From contig CM041465.1 in the NCBI GenBank assembly GCA_023213395.1, forward strand, positions 142,173,741-142,237,740: a stretch of DNA of 64,000 nt, written 5' to 3'. The notes below the pieces were generated by a model. It saw only the letters and a list, made by a program, of their open reading frames with translations, did not search any database and was not told where the DNA came from. Position 1 is the stretch's first letter; every line of letters starts with the position of its first letter. This DNA comes from Cycas panzhihuaensis. Its lineage: Eukaryota > Cycadophyta. A program made the position numbers and the translations under genes. Positions 35,390-46,800 of the stretch are shown in pieces.

Positions 35390-36678
35390 TTGACGATTCA
35401 GGGAGCCTCTCCCCATCCACTCATCGACAATGAGTGGTATGGTGACATAGTGCAGTATCTTACACAGCAACAATACCGCCTTGACGCTAGTAGTAAAGTT
35501 AGGTCTCGCATCCAGACTTCTGCTAGGCAATACCTCCTCATAGATGAGGTATTGTACAAGAGGTTCTTCGATGGGATCCTCCTCCGCTGCGTCACTACTG
35601 ACGAAGCTGACCACGTACTTCGCGAATGCCACCTTGGCATTTATGGAGGTCACTTTGGGGGCCAGTCTATGGCTCAGAGGATCCTCTGCATGGGCTATTT
35701 CTGGCCATCCCTCTTTAAAGACGCTCACGCCTTTGCTCTGAAATATCGACAATGTCAGGAACACGCCAACATTCCTCACGCGCCTTCCGAGGCCCTGCAT
35801 CCCATCGTTTCGCCATGGCCCTTCACTTAGTGGGGACTAGACCTCATTGGGGCTATCTCCCCACCTTCGTCATCGCAGCAAAAGTTTATTTTGACTACCA
35901 CGGAGTACTTCACCAAATGGGTGGAGGCCATTCCTTTGATCACTACTCCTGGTAAAACCATTGCCACATTCATCTATCAGCACACCATTTGCCGTTTTGG
36001 AATTCCGGACGTCCTAATCACTCACAATGGAACTCCTTTCTGTAATAAGGAGATGGATGAGCTTTGTGAGAAGTTTAAAATTTCTCACAAGACTTCCTCC
36101 CCTTACTACCCTCAGGTAAATGGCTAAGTGGAGTCTTTCAATAAGACTCTTGTCAACATTCTCAAGAAAACCATTGCTCAATCCCAAAAGGATTGGCACC
36201 TTCAGTTGCCCTCCGCCTTGTGGGCTTATCACACCTCTATCCGTTTCGCCACGGGAATGACCCCGTTCTCCCTAGTATACGGTACTGAGGCGGTACTCCC
36301 ATTGGAGGTGGAGATTCCTTCCTTACGAGTCTCCCTTCGAGGTTTCATCGACGAAGAGTCGATCCGTTAGGCTCACTTACTGGACCTCGAAGCTTTGGAT
36401 GAGAGGCGGCTTAGCGCTATCGTGCTAACCTAGCATCCAAAGCCCACTCACAAAGGGCCTACGATAAGCGCCTTCGTTCCCACCCTTTGTTTCCTGGGGA
36501 CTATGTCCTCAAGCTTGAGTATCTCCATGACCATTTGACCAAGTTCAAACCCCGATGGGTTGGTCCTTTTGTCATTATCGAATCCCTCGATAATGGTGCC
36601 TACAGGATAGCCATTCTAGAAGGGCTTGAATTTGAGAAAGCTGTTAATGGAAAGTTCCTTAAGAGGTTTTACGCGTGA
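35390..36678 (+). pseudogene. Integrase of the Tat-like element
   Basis: The HHCC zinc region (about 35590-35770) keeps both histidines (ECHLGIYGGH), but the first Cys of the final pair is Tyr (codon 35744-35746). The catalytic core has GLDLIG (first Asp intact). The second catalytic position is His (codon 36023-36025, ITHNGT). The third acidic residue is in VESFNKTL (intact). Stops are TAG at 35828, TAA at 36125 and TAG at 36368. A frameshift between about 36385 and 36430 moves the C-terminal tail (36487-36678, with FKPRWVGPFVIIESLDNGAY) into another frame. The tail ends at a TGA at 36676. Confidence 0.9.
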
Positions 36679-38329
36679 CCTCTCGGTGATCTCTTTGACC
36701 TGCTCTGAAATGAGCCTAAACTACCATCTTAGGTTGTCCCCATTCTTCCCAACCGTGGGTAGAATGGCAATTTAAGATGGATCCTGCTTCGTCTTTCCGG
36801 TTCCTTCCGCGGAACCCGCATTCTCGTATCCTCTCGGGAACCCTTGTCATCTTGCTTGGGCATCCCCTAATCAGGAGGATGCTTGGGGGCACTGTCGCCC
36901 CTCTTTCCTGTCCGTCGTTTCCTTCGCATATTCCGCTATGCTCTTCCGTAGACGTGTATGCCACCCTGCTCCCTAACCTCACACTTCTATGTCGTCCCGC
37001 TCATGGCATGTGTATGTGCCTCTGTTAGGTGTGTGGTCATACATGGAAGGCAACGTGTGTCCATGCAATAGAATATCCATAACATAAAACATCTACAACA
37101 TAACATTTACAATACACAAAACAACCTTACATGTCATCCATATCATACATCATGCACAACATCTCATGTCTAAATGGGGTTCCAACCGCCCCATGTATAT
37201 ATATATCCCAAAACCATGTCACATCATACATCCTGGGAAGCCAGTGTCCTTGCAGGGGGGGTACAATCATATGATCCTCTATATGACCCCCTGGAGGCCC
37301 GCGCTTTCCCCTGTCAAAACTATATGTCCATATCCTACTGGTGTTGCCCTGCTCCTAGGGTACCACCTCCTTGTCTCTGTGATCCCTCTCCTGGGGACCA
37401 CATGCCTCTGAGGCTCCTCCCACAGGCCTCCGCATGCTGCCTTGCTCTCCTCGTCCATGCCCGTCTCGGGGTCGTCGCCACCCAGGTGTAGTGCGTGTCT
37501 GCTCCGGCTCGACCTCGATACCATCTGCGCGACTAGCTGATCGTATCTGGCCTCGATACGATCCCGCTCTCCCCAGAGTGCCTCCTCTATCAGCCTGAGA
37601 CACTCAATGATCACTACTAGCTGGGTTCTGCTCTCTCCATCTCTGCCTGCCTGCCACTGTGCCTCTACGACTGTGCACATCCTCATGACTCGTCCCTCTA
37701 ACGTCTCACGTCATCCCTCGCCTGCTGCAACCGTCCTTGGGATGTCATGTGCTCTTGGGACTCTGCAGCCCATATGTCCCTCACCTCACCAACGGGACGA
37801 ATGCCTCTCTGTGGGCACCTGCCACTCTAGGCTCATCACCTGCCTGGATGGGCGGTTGCCCCTCTGCGTACACCTGAGGGAATATCTCCCTCACCACAGC
37901 CTCTACCAATCTCTGGATCTCTGTTGTACCTGCCAATGTAACATACCATGTGTCAGTTTATATCTCACCATATACCATGATCAAATCAAACCAAACTCCT
38001 ATTTGGATGCCAAATGACTCTGGAAAAGGTTAGGTCTCACCTGTTGTGGCCACCTGCTCGTCTGGTCACGCAACATCCTCCCCTCTTGGCTCTCCGCCAG
38101 CTGCTGGTGCCTCGTCCTCCGGCACCTCCTCTGCCTAGGTCCCTCTCCTTATGGGGGTGGGCCCAGCTCTCATCCCTCCAGATCCCATCACGATCCGTAG
38201 CCTGCGGGCCCTAGTCACGGGTCTCCTGATCTCGCCCTGTGTCCCAGATGGTCTTGTCTCTCCTCCGGTAGCCCCGGATGGACCCTCTGCCTCTCCTGCT
38301 GTCCCTGACGGACCTGCCTCCCCTGAAGG
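36679..38329. other. Accessory region after integrase
   Basis: About 1.65 kb with no sense-strand gene I recognise. At 37040-37210 there is an AT-rich, ACAT-rich interval that may be the 3' untranslated part of the antisense gene. From about 37250 to 38330 the minus strand is Arg-, Gly- and Ser-rich in translation and may be the low-complexity C-terminal tail of the antisense PMD protein, with many breaks. Confidence 0.5.
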
Positions 38330-39242
38330 TCATGACGGGCTGGCCCCGCTATCTCCGTCATCCCTGCCATCACTGCTATCGTTGCCTGCGGGCACTCCTG
38401 CTCCGCCTGCCTCGTCGTCGCTATCCCACCTCACCATCCTGTAGGGCTCTGCTATGTAGTCTGGGAGGGTGAGGAGTTCTAGCGACGTAGCCTCTACTGA
38501 TCTCCAGACATGGGCCCTGTCCTCTATCCCCCTTAGCCTCGTCTGCCACCTGTGGACCATCGGGGCCTACTCTGTAATGAGGTGTGGTCCCCCCGCTGGT
38601 GCCACTGCCACGAAATGGTCGAAGTACCAGCACTGTAGTAGTGTGCTGTATGATAGTCCACCTCTGCCGGACGTCCTGATAGTATCCAGCTGGGCGACGA
38701 GGTTCGCCCGTATCGGTGCCTAGTCCATCCTCTCGCCCGACCGCAATGGCGAGCGCATCCATCCACACACGGTACCTCTCTATAGTTCTACTTCCGAGAA
38801 ATCTGGAACAGAATGCCCAATACCACCAGTTTCCTCACTCGAGGAATCCCTGATATCAGTACTGTCTAGAGGGGTGCTCCCCTCCGATCCCATCTGTCAG
38901 CTCCTGTGAAGAGCAGTACGCCTCACGTGTCTTGCCTCGGTCTTTGGGCAGTGTCCCTAGTCTCACTGGCCTCCCCGTCGCCGGAACTCCCAGTATCCGC
39001 TGGATATCCCTCGACGTGATCGTCACGTCACCTACCTGTGGTAGGTGGAACACATGTCTCCTCCTGTCCCAATGGGACACTATGTCAACCAACAGCCTCT
39101 GATCTGAGGTATACTGAGGTGTCTTGAGGGCCTTGTACATGCCACACCTCTATAGGACCTCCCTGTCCTCCTGTGTTACCATCTCCATGTAACTCAGCAT
39201 CGCCATACCTACGTTCTCGTGGTTATCTACCGCGAGGACAGC
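38330..39242 (-). pseudogene. Antisense plant mobile domain (PMD) gene
   Basis: On the minus strand the stretch 39140-38856 contains DQRLLVDIVSHWDRRRHVFH, then LPQVGDVTITSRDIQRILGV and PATGRPV. This is the core signature of the PMD (aminotransferase-like) family, found in plant genes such as MAIN/MAIL and in some transposable elements. It continues through LGSRTIERYRVWMDALAIAV (about 38800-38730) and, after a one-base shift near 38723, LLQCWYFDHFVAVAP (about 38650-38605) and EPYRMVRWDSDDEAG (about 38450-38405). Stops are TAG near 39150, 38870, 38720 and 38580. The beginning at 39242 follows a TGTGAACAG that looks like a 3' splice site. Its role in the element is unknown. Confidence 0.8.
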
Positions 39243-39380
39243 CTGTTCACACCAAAACAACTCAAGTCAGTCTCCTGTTAGTCACTGTCACCCCTATCTC
39301 CCTCAGATCTCTCTCTGCCTAAGATTTGGGTCTCTTTTGACCCTCATGTCTATTTTTCTGCTTTTCTGCCTTCGTACCGC

Positions 39381-39410
39381 GCCAAACTTAGCGGTACCGC
39401 TAAATTTGGC
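39381..39410. repeat. 30-bp palindrome with one mismatch
   Basis: The arms are GCCAAACTTAGCGGT and ACCGCTAAATTTGGC. The only mismatch is explained by one transition. It lies on the 5' side of the PMD frame (minus strand), within the possible leader or intron. Confidence 0.9.
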
Positions 39411-39437
39411 ACGGGCCCCGCAGCGATCGTGGGACCT

Positions 39438-39471
39438 GCGGCGATGATCGCGGCACCGCGATCATTGCCGC
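39438..39471. repeat. CpG-rich inverted repeat (16-bp arms, 2-nt spacer)
   Basis: The arms are GCGGCGATGATCGCGG and CCGCGATCATTGCCGC with CA between them. The single non-Watson-Crick pair would be G-U in RNA. It is close to the palindrome at 39381. Confidence 0.93.
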
Positions 39472-40429
39472 GGTACGAACGATGATCCCTCAAAAGGGGG
39501 GATTTCCGCCCCGAAAAACCCAAATTTTTTCTGGTGGAACCCGTGGGGCCCACCAGGACCAGGGCTCCCTAATGCCTAGGTCCCCGCCTCTTTCTGGGTC
39601 TGATTCGGTCCCCAAGAAGCCTTCTGTTACCCATAAGGGGCACTAAAACTATGCGGAAACCTTAGAAATCTTAGAAACCTAACAAACTTTAAACTCTTAG
39701 ATAGGCTAGGTTTAGTGATATCCACTCACTCGATCTGGTCTCGCCACTGTCATGTCATCCGGTCGGTCGTGCTGGCTCTCTCCGCCCTCCGATCTGACGG
39801 TCTGATCTCCCTCTGCGTGCCTCCGAAGTTGGGTGGCGCTCTGCTGCGTAAGGGAATGACTCTAGTTTCGTACGAGAGCCGGTGAAAATGAATCCATTTT
39901 CCCGTTGATTTCCTTATATAGGCGGGGGCCCCAACGGGCACTTCCTCCATTTTTGGTCTCGCAACAGTCATCGGGACCATCCCTTTGTCTTGTTTGCCTT
40001 TGCCTTCTGGCCCTGTCGCCGATTGCGCTTTACTGATGCCCTTTTTGCCCTCCTTTGTAAGGGCATTTATGGTGTCTCATTGTCGCGCTTTTTGCTAGGG
40101 CCCTTCTGCGTCGTTTTACGCGCTACTCCCGTGCCTGCCCGAGTTTATACTCGTTTGGTTCGTTTCATCGCCCTGGACTCGTTTCTGTGACCCTTTTTCG
40201 CTCTTGGGGTCCCCAAAGGGAATGCTCCCCCGCCCGGGGGCATGTTTCACTTCGTAAAGTGGCCTTTTGGCGCCCCAGGAGGCTTTTCCTTCTGACCACT
40301 CTCTGCCAGTGATCGGATTGCCTGCTCTCGCCCTGGGTAACCTCATTGCTAGGTCCTCCTACCCTTCACGGCCATCCTTTACTTGCTTTTTCGAGCATTG
40401 CTCTCACCATCCATTATCTGCTTGGATTT
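39472..40429. other. Accessory region between PMD gene and second RNase H
   Basis: No coding match on either strand. It contains the antisense TATA box at 39913-39920. On the plus strand it leads into the second RNase H frame, for which I see no clear promoter or splice junction. Confidence 0.5.
39913..39920 (-). promoter_or_regulatory. TATA box for the antisense PMD transcript
   Basis: The minus strand reads CCTATATAAGG in a GC-rich context, a canonical plant TATA box, about 670 bp upstream of the PMD exon. It would drive transcription opposite to gag-pol. No supporting expression data are available. Confidence 0.55.
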
Positions 40430-40862
40430 TGTGTCACCTATATCTGTCTACATCTTTACCAACGGTGGAAGCCGCGGTAATCCTGGACCTTCAGCTGCTA
40501 CGTGGATTCTCCGCAGCCCTTCTGGACATGATCTCCTCTGCTCTGGGATCTTCCTCCCAGAGGCTACCAATAACGAAGCTGAGTATACAGCTGTCATTGA
40601 AGCCCTCACTGATGCCCTCCATGTCCATCACAGACCCATTGTCTTGCTTTGCGACTCTCAAGTTATGGTGTCTCATCTCACCCAGGTTTACTAGGTGCGA
40701 TACCCTCACTTGAGGACTCTTGCTTCTGCCGCCAGATCTCTCCTGGCCCGCTTTTCTTCTGTTGACATCCAGCGTATCCCTCGAGCCCTCAACGCTGAGG
40801 CAGATAGGCTCGTTCGCCTCATCCTTGAGTGCCGCCTTTCTCTCCTTGCTGACCGTCCCTGA
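40430..40862 (+). pseudogene. Archaeal-type RNase H near the 3' end of the Tat-like element
   Basis: Translation gives YIFTNGGSRGNPGPSAATW, then LPEATNNEAEYTAVIEAL, LLCDSQVMVSHL and, after a TAG at 40692-40694, VRYPHLRTLASAARSLLARF and IPRALNAEADRLVRL. These are the four motifs of RNase HI in order. The first catalytic Asp is Asn (codon 40461-40463); the Glu and the next two Asp are intact. The frame ends at TGA 40860-40862. The GGSRGNPGP loop is like cellular or archaeal RNase H and unlike the shorter glycine loop I expect in Tat aRNH. It lies about 3.8 kb past integrase. Confidence 0.85.
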
Positions 40863-41263
40863 GGCTTGCCTGGCCTTCCTGTCACCCAAGCCTTAGGTTG
40901 TCTGTCACCTTGCTTTGTGATCCGTTCGCACCTTCGAAACCTGGCCACTGATGAGGTAAAACTATGGTGCCCACTCTTTGCTTGTTCCCTACTTGACTAT
41001 GCATGTTCCTTTGCATCCTTTGTTGTGGGGGCAGCCCCCTCACCTGTCTCATCCTTCCAGTCAGTTCCCAAGTGGCTCACAGGCAGCCCCTATGATGTCT
41101 CCACCACCGCTTTCGTATCCACGCGTTCCGCCACGACACTTTCAAGGCACCCTTGCCTCTTGTTATGTTCTTGATTGATATATCTATATACACATGTACT
41201 CTTGTGATTTGTGTTGCCGAGATTCGCCATCGCACCGAGCTTCAAGCGGCGAGGCTCTGCTGC
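40863..41263. other. 3' untranslated region of the Tat-like element
   Basis: No coding match is seen between the second RNase H and the polypurine tract. Confidence 0.5.
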
Positions 41264-41274
41264 GCGAGGGGCAT
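41264..41274 (+). other. Polypurine tract of the Tat-like element
   Basis: GCGAGGGGCAT lies immediately before the 3' LTR start TGTTTCC. Confidence 0.7.
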
Positions 41275-43864
41275 TGTTTCCGGCACGGGAATAGATACGA
41301 ATCACCACGAGTAAGTGTAGGTATGTTTCTCGCATTATCATTGCTCTCTTTTATTAGGTGTTTGCTTACGTATCTGCATGTGTGTGGCTTTGTGGGCGAC
41401 CTTGTAGTTGTCCACACTTATTTCAGCCTATGACGACTATAGCAGGGGCACACTCCCAGCGAGTGTAGCACCCTGGTAGCCACGTTACTTCCCGCATCTG
41501 CCGTCCTCACTTCAAGATCCACTAGGTTTGCTCCACCTCCGCTCGTGTGATGACCCATCATCGTTTGGTCAACTTGCCACCCCATGTGAGCCTCGTTTTT
41601 GCTACTTTGGACCCGTTTTGTTGGCTTGTTTACCCCCAGGTAGGTGTTCCAGCCTTTGGTTAGCCCTTTTTGGTCATCTACCCCCAGCCTAGGCTAGCTA
41701 GTGGGCCCATTTTTGGCTCTAGGTGTGTACTGCCAGAATTTTAGTGGTACTGCTAGAATATCATGATCTGCGAAATTCTGGCGATCTGTTATCTCAGGTT
41801 GTTTCTTAAAATCTGCCGTGGTAATTACGCATTTATTGCGAAACTGCCACGTGGCTCACGACTTAATTCTCTTCCAACCGCGCCCTAATCGCTCACTTTA
41901 GGGTTTTTCTTGAGTACTTAAGTCATTTTTGGCTCATTTTCAAGGATTCTTTTGCTCACTTTTGGAATTGCTCTCTAAGGAAACATCATCCTGCTCTGCT
42001 CTTCTCTGCTGTTCTGCTGCTGCAACTGGACCAGCGCCCCTCCTACAGTGCCCTGCTCTCCTTTGGTGTGGCTGAGACATTCTCCCAGCCCCTCATACAC
42101 CTTGGAGAGGGCCCCTTTGGAGTGGTTTCCAGTTGATCTTTACCCAGGCAGTCCACAAGTGCCCCAAGTGTAGGTGTTTCCCATCACATCTCCTTAGCAG
42201 GGTCTCAAACCTACTGTGCTCCAGATCTGGGCTAATTTCTTAGCCCCTCTTCACTGCTCTTTGGCTGAGGCAAATCCCTTACCTCCCTCACTCAGGTATT
42301 CCTTGTTTTACGTTGGTTTCTCTTGTGATATTTATGCTCAGTCTTGCTTGCTCCTTGTTTTGTTCTTGTGAGTTAGTTTTCCTTCCTTTTGTGGGCTATT
42401 CTACCACCCTTTTTGTGCTTCTTGCCTGCGTTTGTTGCTCAAGGCAGCGGCGTTGAGGGGTAGCATAGACTTTGGAGAGGAGCTGGGTGGATTCCATACC
42501 ACCTTCCACGCTCCCTAAGCGACTCTAAGCCCTCCAAAGCCTCCCTCTCACCCCGTGCTACCCTTAGCTTGCAAACAAGGGTTTGTAGGCCCTCTTTTGG
42601 CCGCCCAAACCAGCGCTGTCACAAGTTACAACGCTGATTTGGGGACCTTTGTTTAGGTTTGGGCAACACTCATAAGTCCCAACTGCTAGTCTTTGCCTCA
42701 CTTTCTTCTCGGCTGCCCAGCTTGCTCCTCATAGCATCCCAGTTCACCGTGGGTTTTCTTGGGCCTCTCTTTGCCCTTTTGCTGCCATTTTCTAGCCCTT
42801 GCTCTTGGCCTTGTCCTCGGTACCTTGTGGCTCTTGAGGGGAGGTTAGGGCATCATTTGCGGGAGGTAGGCCACTCCGAGGCTTACCGATCATTTACCTT
42901 TGTCTTGGTCACTCTCTTTTAGGTACTTTCATTATTGGATTGGCACTAACGCATGTATATTTAGATTCACATTTATACTATTTAGGCATATATTGTTAGA
43001 ATCTTGTATTGCATGTTAGTGCTCTTCCTCCGGGAAGGGAGAGACCGCCATTGCTTCTGGTGTATTCGGGGGCGTGGAGGATATCGCAGATTAGTCTAGT
43101 TCTGCGGTAAGTACCTTGTATACGTTATATTTTCATGTTGTTTCATTTATTAGTTGGTGCTTCCTTTCTTTCTTTGGCATCGCATTTGATTTTTCGGGGA
43201 AGGTAAGGAAGCCCCTCTTGTTCACCCGCCGTAACATCTCGAACCCAACGCACCATGTGGAGTGGTTCGGTGCTCCTCGAGAAGGCTTTCGTCATGCACG
43301 CCCTTGGTCCAGGTGCACGTCTTGCTTCACTTTGCTACCTTTCCTCTTTTTCCTTTTATTACTCCTTTAGTAACTAGCACATTGGAAGATAAAAGGGAAA
43401 ACTTGGTCTTGTGTTTGGTTGCGTTTCCTTTATTTTGTTACACGTATCTTTACCATCTATAGGAAAGGTTGTAGGAACCCCCTTTCCCTACCTTTCTCCT
43501 TCTCTCCTTAACCACACAAGTTCCTTGTCTTCTGCATCACTTGTATACCCGGTTAGGTTGTGTAGGCATACTCTTGGCCTATCCCCATTGAGCTTTCTCT
43601 TCCCCCCTTCTGGCCACCCAAGGGTGGGAGGGGCCTGTCTCTAGGTCAACCCAGGTTTTCCCTGCGCATCTTCACCCCTTGTCCGAAGCAGTGAAGGACC
43701 ACCTGATAGTAGCCATATTCCATTGCAGATCCCGAACTCGCGCTCCGGCGCACGGGGCGCTCTGCGTGATAGTTACCTTCCTCTTAGGTCCCACTTTCAA
43801 TTATTTCACCAGTCGTTCTCTCCACACCTCCTAGTTGGGTAGTTATCCCGTAGACGCACGTCCA
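41275..43864 (+). repeat. 3' LTR (2590 bp)
   Basis: It starts TGTTTCCGGC and ends CGCACGTCCA, followed by the target duplication CTAAC. It is colinear with the 5' LTR. Confidence 0.96.
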
Positions 43865-46800
43865 CTAACCATTAGCCCCTTTAATAACTAATCTTGCTCT
43901 ACTACCAACCATTCCCTCCTAATTATTAGATCCTTAATTTGAGTCTATACAACTTGTAAATGTGATGCCTAAATTACCACCTAAACCTCTAGCTATTATA
44001 CTTTTATGGTATCCCTTAAAGCCAAGGATAACTTTATAACTCCTTGAAAGGTTTTTCAATCCTACAACTATCCTAGGATTTCCCTATCTATCACCCAAAT
44101 TTAGGTGGACCTCACCAAAGCAACATAGGTAATAATATAAAGCCAAGTCATGGTTAGAGCCCAAGTATCTATCACCAAAAGTTACCCATCTCTGTGCACT
44201 TCTAACGCTATAGTATCAATCACTTATTATACTAAATCAGTAGTCAATATATTTGATTCTATAAAACAAGGATAAAAAGACCAAGATTAGCTACCAACAT
44301 GAAGAAGTAAAATAAATAAATAAGCTAAGTGTTATCCCTTCTAGGTGTAGTAGTAAAGAAAACTTTTGAGCTTAATATTAAGGTGGTCTTAATAAGACTT
44401 ACTCTGCATATAAGTTCTACTCAAGAGTTTTATTACTTAGTAGATTTTATGAAATTCATTGGGAGTGGTGAATGAATGGAGTTTGAAAGAGCTATGGTAA
44501 AAATTATTATTTGACACTAAATGGTTGTTATACAATAGAAATAATATAAAGGATAAAGTTATGTTTATCAAACATAAGAGTTTTCAACATTTTATACTTT
44601 GTATATAGAAGAACATTCATGTGAGTTAATCTCGTGTGAGAAGATGAAATGTGAGAAAATGAAAGAGATAAGCATCATAGTTCTTGCATCTTCTTTTCTT
44701 GTGCAAAGGTCTTTTATGCTATATATGTTTTTTAAGAAAATGAGTTCACATATAGGGAACACTCACTTGAGAATAACCAACATAAAAGAACCAAAGAGCA
44801 AATATTTCTCATAGGTAATTATCCCATAAGGAGGCCTAATTTCATAAAACACTTCTTAGAAAAATGGGAGCCATATGGGAAAGAATGATATAAGATGAGA
44901 TGATGTAAGAAAGAAAAGTTATGTACTATTTTTATAAAGTAGGTTCCTAAACCTATGCTCATTTCAAAGGACATAACTCCAAAGAATAAGCTCTCATGTG
45001 GGAAGAGTGAGTGTAAGAAAAAATTAAGCAACTTGCAAGAAATGAAATGGCATGTGCAAAATAACACCAGTAAGACCCACAACATAAACAAATGGAATAA
45101 GCAATGTGAAAAGAGAAGATCATGCAGAAATTCAAATATAGAAAAGTAAGATGTGAAATAATGAAGAGATAATACATTCTTGAATAATTATTCTCCAACA
45201 TGAAGGCTCTTCTTGTGATATCTTTTTGAAGAAATGTGGATGTGTGGAAGGTCAATGTAGGAAGTGATTGCATTGGTTATATTTCTAACAGTTGAAGATT
45301 TATAAGAGCCTACACTTGAGAGTAGATTCTTTCATAAACATATAAAGTACATGAATATAGATACAATTTAGACCCCTAATTCAAAATACACTTTAAACTA
45401 TAGCTATTGATCTCCCATTGCATGTCATGATTAAAGTCCAATTACTTGATGTAATATGATGAAGCCTTAATAATTATGGTTATACTAAAACATCATTAAT
45501 ATGACTATATGCCTAGCCTATAAGAAATAAATGTACAATTCTAAAGGTTGTGAGATATGAAGTGATCATTAATCTACACCCTCTACCCCCACCTCATCCT
45601 AATGGATAAAAAATAAGGTTCTAGGGTAATAGAGATCATATAAGGTGTACAACCTATAGGTAAAGGGATTAAAATGTTAATTTGACTTGTCTGATAAAAA
45701 GGGATTCACTCATAAGAGATTAAGAAGATGTCATAGTGGAGAATCATGCACAAGATTTACAAGATGTGGTGCATCCTTAATCATAAAATGGACATAGGAT
45801 GCACAAATCATATGGCATTTCAAGGTCCATATCAAGTAAATAATTAATTATAAAAAAATAAGTCAACTTAAAATGAGTTAGTATCCAATGAAAAAGCAAT
45901 CCCTTATTTAGAATTTCAATGTAAGAAAACAATAGAATTTGACATAGCAAAGTTAGATATAAGTGCATAAGAGGTAGAACCTAAAGGTAAAAATCTAGTT
46001 GCAAAGACAACCATAAGTGGTGGATATCAAGAATCATGAAGTTACATGTTATCCATCCATCCTCTTTTGACAATTATACAACTAGTTAATTAAAGCAAGG
46101 TTTGTACATGAGGGTTGAATCCTAGGTTCTCACATAAGAAAAAGATTATATACCTTATTATCCAAGCTCAATAATTACCTTAACTAATTTCAACCATAAT
46201 GACTATCTTAATAATAGTATAGGGTTGCATCTAATAGTGTTATAATAATTGATACTATTTCAAAAGTAGTATTCATAAGGTTTTCATATGTCAAAATGCC
46301 TAAAATATTTGTACTTTATATGCAAGTTGCACTATGAACTTGTATCATAGTTGGATTCATAAGGTAGATTCTCAACTACTTTCCTAGATTTCTACCCTTA
46401 TTTCAATTGTTATAATGAATATAAGAGAATCTTCAATTGTTCCATTTAGATGATGATATATTCAACTGTCACACCAAAGAACTAATGAACCTACAATTGT
46501 TATTTTGCCTTGAGAATATGCCCTTATATAAAAGGGAATACCTCAAGGATTATAGGGACTTCTTAGCCAAGCTTTGTTTTTTTTTAAGTTTTCATATTCT
46601 TCTATTTCTATTTTTTCTTTTATTGCAAGATTTGTCTCTTTTACCCGAGCTCTTTCATTTAGAGGTTATTTCTTCTCTTAAGAGGAGATTTAGTCAAAGA
46701 TGTTCTAGAGAGGAAAGTGAAAAAGGTGCTTTTGTTTAGCTACTATAATAATTATAGATTATTAAAAGGGTGCAAACTTTATTATAGAGGGGCTAAAAAG

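Larger units (their letters stand above)
27237..43864 (+). mobile_element. 16.6-kb Ty3/gypsy (Tat-like) element with antisense PMD gene and extra RNase H
   Basis: LTRs of 2594 and 2590 bp have TG...CA ends and are flanked by a perfect 5-bp target duplication, CTAAC. Inside lie a primer site, gag-PR-RT-RH-INT on the plus strand, about 4.6 kb of accessory DNA and a purine tract. RT carries GLKNAGATYQRAM, which I associate with the Tat branch. In a 490-bp comparison by eye the LTRs differ at about 22 places, 20 of them transitions. The element is clearly richer in G+C than its surroundings. It is dead because of nonsense codons and lost catalytic residues. Confidence 0.95.

Noticed and set aside
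39750-39980. Minus-strand 76-codon frame near the antisense TATA box
   Set aside because: It overlaps the TATA box itself and does not resemble PMD or any retroelement protein.
46437-46739. 100-codon plus-strand frame in the unassigned region
   Set aside because: Faint resemblance of a Leu-rich stretch to plant DUF247 proteins was considered, but no diagnostic motif is present and it is probably chance.
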